Position numbers and translations under genes: made by a program. Of a stretch of 64,000 nucleotides of DNA, positions 52,942-64,000 are shown one piece after another. This stretch comes from G963668655 sp963668655. GTDB taxonomy: Bacteria > Myxococcota_A > SURF-8. How positions within the stretch are numbered: the first letter of the stretch is position 1; the number at the start of each line of letters is the position of its first letter. The DNA is taken from assembly GCA_963668655.2 (NCBI GenBank), contig CAXXPQ010000001.1, forward strand, positions 310,001 through 374,000. Direction: 5' to 3'. The notes below the pieces were generated by a model. The model did no database searches and was not told where the DNA came from. It saw only the letters and a list, made by a program, of their open reading frames with translations.

Positions 52942-53754
52942 ATGAATCCGTCCGGCCCGACAGCGTCGGCGAAGCGCCTGGTTTCCTGCGCCCCGTCCAT
53001 CACGGACCTGCTGTTGATGCTGGGACTGGAAGCGGCCATCGTCGGCGCGGACGAGCGCAGCCATCAATTCTGTCCCCTCCATCCCCGGGTCGAGGATATC
53101 GGCCCGGTGGATAATTTAAACGTCCCGAAAATCAAGGAGTTGCAACCGGACCGGGTGCTGGCGCTGGATTCCGTGGCCGGATCGGAAGCGGTGATCGGCT
53201 GGCTGCGGGAAGAAGATCTTCCGCTGACGGTGCTGCACTCGGAGCGTTTCGACGACCTGTTGGTGGACGCCTACATGATCGGCGCGGAATGCGGCGTGGA
53301 GGAGCGGGCCCGCAAATTGGTGACGGACCTGGAGGCTCGTATCCGTCGTATCGGCGCGGCGGCAGGGCGCGGCGGGGATCCGCCCCGGGTCTATTTCGAA
53401 TTGTACCCGGATCCCTTCGTCAGTCCCGGCGCACGAAACTGGATCACGGACATGCTGAAACGCGCCGGCGCGCAGAACATCTTCCACGATTTTCCCCTGC
53501 CCACCTTCCTGCCGGAGGAAGAGGAAATCCTGAAACGGGATCCGGAGATGATCTTCATCGGCTGGGTCGGCCAGGGAGACGAACTGGACGACCTGGACCC
53601 GGACGACATTCTGAAGCGGGCGGGCTGGCAGGGGCTGTCGGCCGTCAAAACCAAACAGGTGCATTTCCTGCCGGAAAGCCTGTTCGCCTTTCCCGGTCCG
53701 CGCATGCTGGAAGGCCTGGAACTGTTGATTTCCTATCTGGGCGGCATGGACTGA
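52942..53754 (+). CDS. BtuF-like metal or cobalamin-binding protein
   Basis: A 270-residue protein of the helical-backbone metal receptor family: RLVSCAPSITDLLLMLGL, VGADERSHQFCP, IKELQPDRVLAL, and a C-terminal part LKRAGAQNIFHDF with FPGPRMLEGLELLI. Such proteins normally bind siderophore-iron, heme or cobalamin in the periplasm for an ABC importer. This one has no signal peptide and no importer genes beside it, so it may be cytoplasmic or use another carrier. The ATG starts two bases after the eno stop with no ribosome site, implying translational coupling. Confidence 0.82.
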   Translation: MNPSGPTASAKRLVSCAPSITDLLLMLGLEAAIVGADERSHQFCPLHPRVEDIGPVDNLNVPKIKELQPDRVLALDSVAGSEAVIGWLREEDLPLTVLHSERFDDLLVDAYMIGAECGVEERARKLVTDLEARIRRIGAAAGRGGDPPRVYFELYPDPFVSPGARNWITDMLKRAGAQNIFHDFPLPTFLPEEEEILKRDPEMIFIGWVGQGDELDDLDPDDILKRAGWQGLSAVKTKQVHFLPESLFAFPGPRMLEGLELLISYLGGMD

Positions 53755-53797
53755 CGTTCGGGCCATTTCGGAAACGAAACGAACGGAGGAAAACGCC

Positions 53798-54370
53798 TTG
53801 TCCCACGAAACGCAAAGCTTCGAACCGCACGTCTGTCCCCCGGGGATCGTTCATCGTTTCGACAACTTCCTGCGTCCCTTCATCCACAACCCGAAAAAAC
53901 TCTTCGGGCCGTACCTGAAGCCCGGACAGACGGCGCTGGACGTGGGCTGCGGGCGCGGATTCGCCTCCATCGGGATGGCCCGGCTAGTCGGCTCCGTGGG
54001 CCGGGTGGTTTCGGCGGACCTGCAACCCGAGATGCTCGACATGCTGCGCGAGCGCGCCCGAAGCGCCGGGGTGCTGGATCGCATCACGTTTCATCGCTGC
54101 GAATCGGACCGCATCGGCTGGAACGGCAAGGCGGACTTCGCCTTGGCGTTCTGGATGCTGCACGAGACGCCCGATCCCGCGCAGTTTTTCTCCGAACTTT
54201 CCGGGATCGTTAAGGAAAACGGCGCGCTTCTTATCGTGGAGCCGAAGGGGCACGTCCGCAAGAAGGCCTTCGAGGAGAGCATTCGCCTGGGCGAGGCGAA
54301 CGGTTTCGTCCTGGCAGAGCGGCCGAAAGTACGCCTTTCCCTGGCGGCGCTGTTCCGACTTCCGTCGTGA
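53798..54370 (+). CDS. Class I SAM-dependent methyltransferase
   Basis: A 190-residue protein with the SAM-binding loop ALDVGCGRGFASIGMA near residue 47-62, an acidic residue in VVSADLQPEML, and LAFWMLHETPD at motif IV. It belongs to the UbiE/Methyltransf_11-like group. The start is TTG at 53798 after ACGGAGG. It follows the BtuF-like gene by 43 bases, so may share its transcript. Substrate unknown. Confidence 0.88.
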   Translation: MSHETQSFEPHVCPPGIVHRFDNFLRPFIHNPKKLFGPYLKPGQTALDVGCGRGFASIGMARLVGSVGRVVSADLQPEMLDMLRERARSAGVLDRITFHRCESDRIGWNGKADFALAFWMLHETPDPAQFFSELSGIVKENGALLIVEPKGHVRKKAFEESIRLGEANGFVLAERPKVRLSLAALFRLPS

Positions 54371-54775
54371 CGTATCTTTCCCGCAAGTGAGGCCGGGCCG
54401 GTTCCCGATTCCCGTCCGGACGTCTTTGCTGGCCTATTGACCATTTACCGCACTTTCAAAGTAAAAATTCATACAGAGAAGCGAAGGGTTTTCCCAACGG
54501 GGAATTCCATTTGGCGGTGTTCCATCTCCCCGTTCTTTTTGCGTATTTTCTTCTTTGCCGATCCTTTTAAAGCCTTGGGGATTTTCTGAGAGGTTTCCCG
54601 ACACTTTCGTAGGATTTCTTTTGTAAAGATTTCATATTCGTGTCGATTTCCGAAAAGGACAGGCAAGCGTAGGGTGCGGTCCCCCGGCGGTTTCCATTTT
54701 CGGGAACGGAACGGGGAGCATGGATAGCGCAAGATCGGTCATGGGAAGAAACCTGGAATCGAAAGGAGAATGGAA
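54371..54775. other. AT-richer gap before the small Cys-rich gene
   Basis: No gene is supported on either strand in these 405 bases; a Lys-rich minus-strand frame (54469-54732) has no homology I recognise and no ribosome site. A stem AACGGGGA / TCCCCGTT with a 23-base loop, then CTTTTTG (54496-54540), is a possible terminator for the upstream genes. Confidence 0.4.
54496..54540 (+). terminator. Possible rho-independent terminator
   Basis: An 8-bp stem with a long 23-base loop, followed by CTTTTTG. It is about 125 bases beyond the methyltransferase stop. Confidence 0.4.
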
Positions 54776-54982
54776 ATGCCGGATTGTGGAAAACTGGGCG
54801 GATGTGAATTCTTTAAAAAGGCGTCCGGAACGTTGGCCGAAACGATGAAATGTCAGTATTGCAAGGGGGATTTCACGAAATGCGCCCGCTATCAGGTCGC
54901 CGTGACCGTGGGCCGCGAGAAAGTTCCGCCGACACTGTTTCCGAACATGCAGAGCAAGGCCCGGGAGATCATCGGAGCCTAA
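54776..54982 (+). CDS. Small Cys-rich protein, probable zinc or Fe-S binder
   Basis: A 68-residue protein with Cys at CGKLGGC near the N-terminus and CQYCKGDFTKC near residues 25-35. The five or six Cys in this order resemble a small conserved bacterial family of unknown function with the text K-x-G-x-C-x-F-F and CKGDF-x-KCARY. AAGGAG lies 7 bases before the ATG at 54776; the ATG at 54770 is too close to it. Probable metal site; role unknown. Confidence 0.75.
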   Translation: MPDCGKLGGCEFFKKASGTLAETMKCQYCKGDFTKCARYQVAVTVGREKVPPTLFPNMQSKAREIIGA

Positions 54983-55108
54983 ATCCGTTTTTTTTCTTCC
55001 ATTCGGAAATTCGATCCTCGGATTCCGAAGCGTTATCCTTCGAAATTCTCGACGAACGCCGATCCGGCGTTCGCCGGTTTCAATGCTTCCATCCGCCCGC
55101 CGGAGCGT

Positions 55109-56622
<1,514 letters not shown>

Positions 56623-56629
<7 letters not shown>

Positions 56630-57441
56630 GGCATTCTCCCGTGGGTTTCGTTCAGGCGGCGGCTGCGGTAGACGGGCCGGCCGCCGAAGTAATGAAATTC
56701 GCGTCCCGGGGGCGTGGGGGCCGTCTCGAAAGACAGGCCGCAAGAACGACACAAGTCCTCGAAATCGTTACCGATGTCCTGATAGACCAGTACGCCCCGG
56801 CGGGTGTCGGGATCGTGATGGAAAACGTCCGGCAGGCAGGCGACACGCGCGCCATCCCGGATTTCCGAACGCCGCACGGTGGCGGTGTCTTTCCGATAGG
56901 GCATGGTGAACAGATGCATACCGCCGGGGCGGAGCGCCCGCCCGATTTCTCGAATGGCGGCTTCCAGGTCGGGAACGTGCTCCAGGACATCCTCGCTGAC
57001 GACGACATCCAGGGAGGCGTCTTCAAAGGGAAGCCGCTGAAGGTCCGCGAGACGGCAGCCTTCGGGCGGCGCGCCCTCGCCGTACCAACCCCGAATCCAG
57101 CCTTCCACGCCCGCCATGGCGCGGCTCATGGGGCCCGTGCCGGAGCTGTCCAGGATCCTGAAACCGGAAAGATCCTCCCGCGCGTGACGGATGGAAGGAT
57201 GGCGGGAAAGCTCCAGTTCGGCAAGCAGCGTGCGGGCCACCTTGCGGTGGCGGCTGACCGATCGGCAATGCAGGCACAGAAGTTCCTCGTCCGGGTGGAC
57301 GTCGGCGAAGGCGTAGAACAGGCCCCGCCGCCCGCAGCAGGAGCAATAACCGAAGCGGTGCAGGCCGCGGTTTTTCGCGAAGGTTTTCGCGTGCCGTCCG
57401 ATCTTCATGACCCCGGCCGGGATGTCCGCAAAGGCCGCCAC
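56623..57441 (-). CDS. Zinc-ribbon SAM-dependent methyltransferase in the PrkA operon
   Basis: A 272-residue protein. Residues 30-65 hold two CxxC pairs (CSCCGRRG and LCLHCRS), a zinc ribbon. The methyltransferase core follows with DSSGTGPMSRAMAG, FEDASLDVVVSEDVLEHVPD and EIGRALRPGG, the Methyltransf_11 signature. The start is a GTG that overlaps the YeaH stop by one base, and its own stop overlaps the SpoVR start. It is thus a true member of the operon. Prk-YeaH-SpoVR operons normally have no such enzyme. Its substrate is unknown. Methylation of a partner protein or a glycan is possible. Confidence 0.85.
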
Positions 57442-58556
57442 TATTTCCCCTTTCCCAGAAAATCCTTGATGGACTGGTAAATGGCCTCCTTGTCCGGAAT
57501 CTCGGAGAGCACCACGTTTTCCTGGTCGGCGACGCTGCGCCGGAGATCGTTGATGTACTGGCCGGAGCCGAAGAACGAGCGCACCTGGCCGTAGCCGAAC
57601 AGGTTGGCTTTCGGCAGGATCTGTCCCCGCAGAAGGTCGATACAGAGCGCCGTGTCGTCGTTGGACCAGTTGTCGCCGTCGGAAAACTGGAAGAGATAGA
57701 TGTTCCAGTCCTCCACGGGATAATCGTTCTGGATGATGTCCAGGGCGACCTTATACGCCGTACTGATGACGGTTCCACCGGATTCCTTCGTGCGGAAAAA
57801 GGTCTCGCGGTCCACCTCGCGCGACTGGGCGTCGTGGATGATGTAACGGCTTTCGAGTCCCTTGTACTGGCTTTGCAGCCAGGTGTCGATCCAGAAGGAT
57901 TCGATGCGCACCATCTCCTTCTGCTCGTCGCCCATGGAGCCGGACACGTCCATGATGTAGAGAATCACCGCGTTGTACTGCGGCTCCGGGATGGTCTTCC
58001 ACGAGCGGTAACGCATGTCCTCCCGCACGGGGATCACCATCGGGTTTCCCGCGTCGTAGCTTCCCAGGGAGATCTGACGTTTCAGCGCCTCGCGATAGGT
58101 GCGTTTGAAGTGGCGCAGGCTGTCCGGACCCACCCGGCGGATTCCCCGGTACTTATCCACGGTGTAGCGCAGCTTGTCCGTGCCTTTCGGCAGGATGCGG
58201 GGCAGGTGCAGTTCCTCCCCCAGGATCTCCGCCAGTTCGGAAAGCGTGAATTCCACCTCCAGTTCGTGCTCGCCGGGCTGGTCGCCGGCCTCGCCCTGTC
58301 CGGGTTGGGGCTCGCCGTCCTGTCCCAGGGCGTCGCCGGGCTCGCCTTCTCCCTGGCCCACGCCGCCCTGTTCCTTTCCGCCGAAGCGGAAATGAGGGAT
58401 CTCGATCTGGGGCATGGGAATGCGGATGGTGTCCTTTCCGCGCTTTCCGATCATCTCGCCCTTGGTGATGTACTTCTTCAGATCCTGCTTGATGCGACCC
58501 CGGACGATCTGCTTGAAGCGATTGTGATCCTTTTCTATCGTCAGTACGCCGGCCAT
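57441..58556 (-). CDS. YeaH/DUF444 family protein
   Basis: A 371-residue protein of the YeaH/YhbH family. A glycine- and glutamine-rich linker near residue 60-95 separates the N-terminal helix region from a von Willebrand A domain with MIDAS motif DVSGSMGDEQ near residue 205 and the family block YIIHDAQSREVDRETFF. The protein is a probable partner of PrkA and SpoVR in stationary-phase adaptation. It lies 45 bases after prkA. The ATG at 58556 has a GGAGGA site. Confidence 0.94.
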   Translation of the reverse strand: MAGVLTIEKDHNRFKQIVRGRIKQDLKKYITKGEMIGKRGKDTIRIPMPQIEIPHFRFGGKEQGGVGQGEGEPGDALGQDGEPQPGQGEAGDQPGEHELEVEFTLSELAEILGEELHLPRILPKGTDKLRYTVDKYRGIRRVGPDSLRHFKRTYREALKRQISLGSYDAGNPMVIPVREDMRYRSWKTIPEPQYNAVILYIMDVSGSMGDEQKEMVRIESFWIDTWLQSQYKGLESRYIIHDAQSREVDRETFFRTKESGGTVISTAYKVALDIIQNDYPVEDWNIYLFQFSDGDNWSNDDTALCIDLLRGQILPKANLFGYGQVRSFFGSGQYINDLRRSVADQENVVLSEIPDKEAIYQSIKDFLGKGK

Positions 58557-58601
58557 GTCCTTGGTCCTCCTGGGGCTTGTTTCAACTGGGAACGTTCCCC
58601 G

Positions 58602-60659
<2,058 letters not shown>

Positions 60660-61107
60660 GACGCCTCCTCGCTTTCGGTTTGTGGGTCCGGCGGCCGCTT
60701 CCGCTTCTCCGCCCGATCTTGTTTTTCCGTTCGAAACCCGTGCGTCCCGGTTCATGGACCGGCTGTTATCCGCCTACCAGTGTAACACAGGGATTTCCGA
60801 AAAAAAGGGAAAATGCCGGTGACGGGCGGCGGCTTCCGCTTTCCTGAATTCGGAAGTTTGGGGCGATTCTTTAGCCGAAGCCGGGATTCGGAGCGGATGG
60901 GGAAGGGGATTCTCGCCGACGGAAAAAGGAACAAAATAATCTTGGAAACTCGTTTCGATGTTCACGATGAAATCGAGAAGTGGCTGTAATGACAATAGAA
61001 TCTCGTCTTTTATCTCAACGATACGTACACGTATTGTGTACAATAAACCGGCATTTTTCTCGTTTTCGGACTTGATTTTCCCTTTGGATTGCCCGATACT
61101 TGGAATC
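60660..61107. other. Divergent gap prkA / TIGR02147 regulator
   Basis: No gene is supported in these 448 bases. It holds the prkA leader on the minus strand, an AT-rich segment around 60920-61080, and a perfect dyad at 61025-61041 before the regulator gene. Confidence 0.5.
61025..61041. promoter_or_regulatory. Perfect operator-like dyad before the TIGR02147 gene
   Basis: GTACAC-GTATT-GTGTAC is an exact 6-5-6 inverted repeat, 67 bases before the ATG at 61108. It overlaps TACAAT at 61039-61044, a possible -10, so a bound protein would block that promoter. Confidence 0.6.
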
Positions 61108-61956
61108 ATGAAACGGACGAAGCTCAACATCTTCGAATTCACGGACTTCAGGGACTTCCTGCGCGAACGGCTAAAGGAACTGAAGGCCGAAAACGCCAAG
61201 TATTCCCGGCGTTATTTCGCCGACCGGCTCGGCCTGGCCAGTCCCAGCTATCTGAAGATGATTACCGACGGTAAGCGGAACCTGTCGGATTCCCTTTTTC
61301 GGCGGCTGGTGGACGTGCTCTGCTTCACCTCGGAAGAGGCGGGCTTTTTCCACGATCTGGTGCGTTACGGTCAGGCGCGCAGCACCGAGGCCAAGGCGGA
61401 CGCCCTGGAGAGCCTGCGCCGGAACCGGAAATTCCTGAACGTCCATCATCTGGAACTGGACCAGTTCGATTACTTCGCCGATCCGCTCACCCTGACGCTG
61501 CGGGACATGGTGGCCCTGAAGGATTTTCGCGAGGATCCGAAGTGGATTTCGGAGCGTCTGCCCAAGAAAGCCTCCGCGACCCGCATCCGCGAGGCCCTCT
61601 CCCGGCTGGAGCGCCTGGGACAGCTCGAACGGGACGAAGACGGAACGCTTTGCGTGACCCATAACCACCAGAGCACGGGCGACCGCCTGGGCTCGGTGCC
61701 GCTTAGAACCTATCACCTGAAGATGCTCGACCTGGCGAAGGACGCCATGGAGCTTCCGGTGAGCGAGCGCCATTTCCGCGGGCTGACCATGTCCATTCCC
61801 GCGGAAGCCTACGAGGAAGTCACGAAGCAGATGGTGGCCTGTATCGACAACGTTCGGGCCATCGTCGATTCCCATTGCGAGACGGAACAGGTGTACCATC
61901 TGGAAATGGCCTTCTTCCCCCTGACCCGGCGGGAGACGGCGGAAGGGAAGGCATAG
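61108..61956 (+). CDS. TIGR02147-family transcriptional regulator
   Basis: A 282-residue protein. It opens with NIFEFTDFRDFLRERLKELKA, then a helix-turn-helix (SRRYFADRLGLASPSYLKMITDGKRNLS), then a region rich in helices, DFREDPKWISERL, and AFFPLTRRE at the end. This is the layout of the TIGR02147 family, known mainly from Fibrobacter, Bdellovibrio and myxobacteria. The family is expanded there beside genes for Cys-rich or low-complexity secreted proteins, as is seen here with the lipoproteins that follow. A perfect dyad at 61025-61041 may be its own operator. It is followed by the lipoprotein gene 10 bases after its stop. Confidence 0.93.
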   Translation: MKRTKLNIFEFTDFRDFLRERLKELKAENAKYSRRYFADRLGLASPSYLKMITDGKRNLSDSLFRRLVDVLCFTSEEAGFFHDLVRYGQARSTEAKADALESLRRNRKFLNVHHLELDQFDYFADPLTLTLRDMVALKDFREDPKWISERLPKKASATRIREALSRLERLGQLERDEDGTLCVTHNHQSTGDRLGSVPLRTYHLKMLDLAKDAMELPVSERHFRGLTMSIPAEAYEEVTKQMVACIDNVRAIVDSHCETEQVYHLEMAFFPLTRRETAEGKA

Positions 61957-61965
61957 GAGACGGCC

Positions 61966-63501
61966 ATGTCGAACGCGCGAATGCACATTCTGACCGCTCT
62001 TCTGGCGCTGCTTCCGCTTCTCATCGGTCTTTCCTGCGCGAACGACGGCGCGAGCCTCTCCGGCGACGCGGACCGGACCGATTTCTCCGAGGCGGACGGC
62101 GGCGCGGACGGCGACGGAGACGTGGGAGCCTACGTGCTGAAGGGAACCAGCAACGAGGGCGGCAACGCCATCACCGTTTTCATGACGCTGGTGGCCTACA
62201 ATCCCGCCCCGCTGATCCAATGGACCACGCTGACCCTGGGCATCCGGGACGGCTTCCTGCCCGACCATCCGGCCTGTATGGCCGACGCGGGCGAGCGGCT
62301 TGTGAGCCAGTCCGGGGATCTGTCGCTGTCGCTGCTTTCGGTGGAAAGTCCCCGTTTGAAGCTGGTCATGCCGGCCGGACGCTCGTTCTGTTCCCTGGAT
62401 TTCCTGCTGCCGCCGAATCCCGTGCCCCTGTACATGGACGGCGTGGATTCCAAGGACCGGCACATTTCCGTGGCGCTGGATTTTTCCGGTCGGTTGCGCC
62501 TCATTCCGGAACTGGGGACGTTCCTGTTCCAGGCAGGCCGGACGGCGAACTGGCTTCTGGCCCTGGACATCGGCGCGCTGCTCCCGGAAGACGTGCTCGA
62601 TAGCCTGGAGCCGGACGACAAGGATGTCCTGCGCGTGGACGCGGCCCACAATCCCCATGTTTTCGACGATTTCACGCGCCGGACGGCCCGGAGTTTCGTC
62701 ATTTACGAGGATTCCGACGGCAACGGCCGTCTGGACCCGGGCGAGGCCGTGCCCGAGGCCGTCATCGCCCGGGGAACCGTGCTGGACGAACCGGAGCCCG
62801 AAACGGAGGGAGACGGCGACCTGGACGGCGATCTGGACGGAGAGGCGGATGCAGACGGGGACGAGGAAGCGGATCCCGACGCCGATGAGGATCCGGACGT
62901 GGAAGCGCCGCCGGATCGGGACCGCGACGGCCGCCCGGACGCCGAGGACAACTGTCCCGACCATCCCAATCCGTTGCAGGAGAACAACGACGCCGACGGC
63001 TTCGGAGACGCCTGCGACAACTGTCCCTATGCCGACAACCCCCTTCAGGAAGACGACGACGATGACAGGCTGGGAAACGCCTGCGATCCCACGCCGGACC
63101 GGGGCGACTTCTGCCAGATGATTCCCTGCGCGGAGAACATGAATCTCTGCTTCGCCTTCGGCCTGTCCTGCACGGAGATCGACGCCAATCCCTTCTTCGA
63201 CCGTGCCTGCTCGAAACCCTGTCAGTCCGACGCCCAGTGCCCCGCGCCCTGGGCCTGCATCGACGATTTCTGCCGCTGCCGGCAGAGTGAAACCTATCTG
63301 GACTGCCCGCTGCTGGAATGCACGCTGCCCGGCGACTGCTCCGAAGGCGCGAACGCCTGCGTGCTTCCCCTGGGCTACTGCACCACCGCGTGCGGCGGCG
63401 ACGAACAATGCAAACAGCAATACGGCGTGAACTGGTCATGCAAAAACTATGTCATGGCGGGCGATGTCTGCCAGTGCGATCCGTCTTCCCCGACGCCCTA
63501 A
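61966..63501 (+). CDS. Cys-rich lipoprotein with calcium-binding-type repeats
   Basis: A 511-residue lipoprotein with signal peptide and lipobox LIGLSC. An acidic DGD linker is followed by an unknown domain (residues 50-275) containing NEGGNAITVFMTLVAYNP and FVIYEDSDGNGRLDPGEAVPEAV (an EF-hand-like loop). A run of acidic GDGDLDGDLDGEADADGD repeats follows. Thrombospondin type-3-like repeats come next (DRDGRPDAEDNCPDHPNPLQ, DADGFGDACDNCPYADNP, DDDDRLGNACD). A Cys-rich domain forms the C-terminal 135 residues, with about 20 Cys. It should bind calcium and sit outside the cell. It lies downstream of the TIGR02147 regulator and probably shares its transcript. Confidence 0.9.
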   Translation: MSNARMHILTALLALLPLLIGLSCANDGASLSGDADRTDFSEADGGADGDGDVGAYVLKGTSNEGGNAITVFMTLVAYNPAPLIQWTTLTLGIRDGFLPDHPACMADAGERLVSQSGDLSLSLLSVESPRLKLVMPAGRSFCSLDFLLPPNPVPLYMDGVDSKDRHISVALDFSGRLRLIPELGTFLFQAGRTANWLLALDIGALLPEDVLDSLEPDDKDVLRVDAAHNPHVFDDFTRRTARSFVIYEDSDGNGRLDPGEAVPEAVIARGTVLDEPEPETEGDGDLDGDLDGEADADGDEEADPDADEDPDVEAPPDRDRDGRPDAEDNCPDHPNPLQENNDADGFGDACDNCPYADNPLQEDDDDDRLGNACDPTPDRGDFCQMIPCAENMNLCFAFGLSCTEIDANPFFDRACSKPCQSDAQCPAPWACIDDFCRCRQSETYLDCPLLECTLPGDCSEGANACVLPLGYCTTACGGDEQCKQQYGVNWSCKNYVMAGDVCQCDPSSPTP

Positions 63502-63550
63502 GCGCCGGAGAGAACTTATGCGTTTCGGATAAACGAAAAGGAGAAGGAAG

Positions 63551-64000
63551 ATGAAAACGAACACCATACGAACGATCCCGCGCCTGGCGGTGTTGATGGG
63601 CGTGCTGCTGGCCGCGTTTCTGGCCGTCCAGTGCTCGGAGTCGGACCTGTTCGATGACGCCCAGGCCTGTGCCGTCCACGAGGACTGCGAACTGGGTTAC
63701 GTTTGCGACGCCGCCAACGGAGTCTGCGTAGAGGACGCCCGTCGGGTGGCCTGTGGCAGCGATTTCGATTGCGTGGATCCGGAAAACCCGAACGTGGAAT
63801 ATATCTGCTACATCCCGCCCGACACGGTGGACGGCATGGGAAGCTGCATCCCCCTGGAGTCCACCGACGGCGACGAGGCCGGCTGTACGCTGCATTCCGA
63901 TTGCCCCCTGGGACAGTTCTGCAACGACCAGGGGCATTGCGAGGCCACCAGGGGCTGCACCGTGGACGCCGACTGCGAATCCGGCTTCGAATGCCAGGTG
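63551..64000 (+). CDS. Cys-rich lipoprotein, partial (C-terminus outside window)
   Basis: The first 150 residues are visible; the gene runs off the right edge. A signal peptide with lipobox AFLAVQC starts it. It then shows EGF- or Dickkopf-like Cys spacing in repeats such as CAVHEDCELGYVCD and CTLHSDCPLGQFCND, about 45 residues apart. AAAAGGAGAAGGAAG precedes the ATG at 63551. It continues the lipoprotein cluster that follows the TIGR02147 regulator. Confidence 0.88.
   Translation, partial: MKTNTIRTIPRLAVLMGVLLAAFLAVQCSESDLFDDAQACAVHEDCELGYVCDAANGVCVEDARRVACGSDFDCVDPENPNVEYICYIPPDTVDGMGSCIPLESTDGDEAGCTLHSDCPLGQFCNDQGHCEATRGCTVDADCESGFECQV

Noticed and set aside
54469..54732. Minus-strand 87-residue Lys-rich protein
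   Set aside because: No ribosome site, no recognisable family, and it lies across a possible terminator.
61171..63420. 749-codon minus-strand frame over the regulator and lipoprotein genes
   Set aside because: Antisense, low-complexity, with Val-Gly and Arg repeats mirroring the DGD codons.

Overview
The window is 64 kb of GC-rich chromosome (no plasmid, phage or rRNA signatures) from a Gram-negative bacterium. It encodes a LolA-like carrier, many lipobox lipoproteins, sigma-54 activators, a TIGR02147-type regulator, a GltJ/AgmX-like motility protein, a PrkA/YeaH/SpoVR cluster and lipoproteins rich in Asp-Gly repeats. This mix points to a deltaproteobacteria-like lineage (Myxococcota, Bdellovibrionota or a neighbouring candidate phylum). 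The exact phylum is inference. Genes are dense, read from both strands, and often overlap at ATGA.

Regions: 0-5.5 kb is a stress module, usp / cytidylate-kinase-like / TauE-type exporter. It is followed by an NtrC-type activator gene and a divergent unknown gene. Two sigma-54 promoters and three copies of a 17-bp dyad link them. 5.4-6.1 kb is non-coding with two palindromic repeats and a possible small RNA. Then come sodB, a large chemoreceptor, an Asp-Gly-repeat lipoprotein, a small lipoprotein, an RND/MMPL transporter, a GIY-YIG nuclease beside a MITE-like inverted repeat, and pyruvate phosphate dikinase with a lysine-rich tail.

18.9-31.2 kb carries cell-envelope and energy genes: a GT39-type glycosyltransferase, a flippase, atpZ-atpB-atpE (a split ATP synthase operon), an RRM protein, an M23 peptidase, FtsK, LolA and FxsA. 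31.3-37.6 kb has GT-C membrane proteins, a PIG-L deacetylase and a formylglycine-enzyme-like lipoprotein. 38.0-43.9 kb has a GltJ-like protein with a 240-bp higher-order repeat, then a nucleoside salvage operon (deoC, CNT transporter, purine nucleoside phosphorylase).

43.9-54.9 kb has a second TPR/GT-C protein coupled to a half-length epimerase-like gene, a degenerate hybrid histidine kinase, a 4Fe-4S protein, a CheX-like protein, rpoZ-eno, a BtuF-like protein, a methyltransferase and a small Cys-rich protein. 55.1-60.7 kb is prkA-yeaH-methyltransferase-spoVR. 61.1 kb to the end is a TIGR02147 regulator followed by Cys-rich secreted lipoproteins, the last one cut by the window edge. No tRNA, rRNA, CRISPR array or insertion sequence was recognised.
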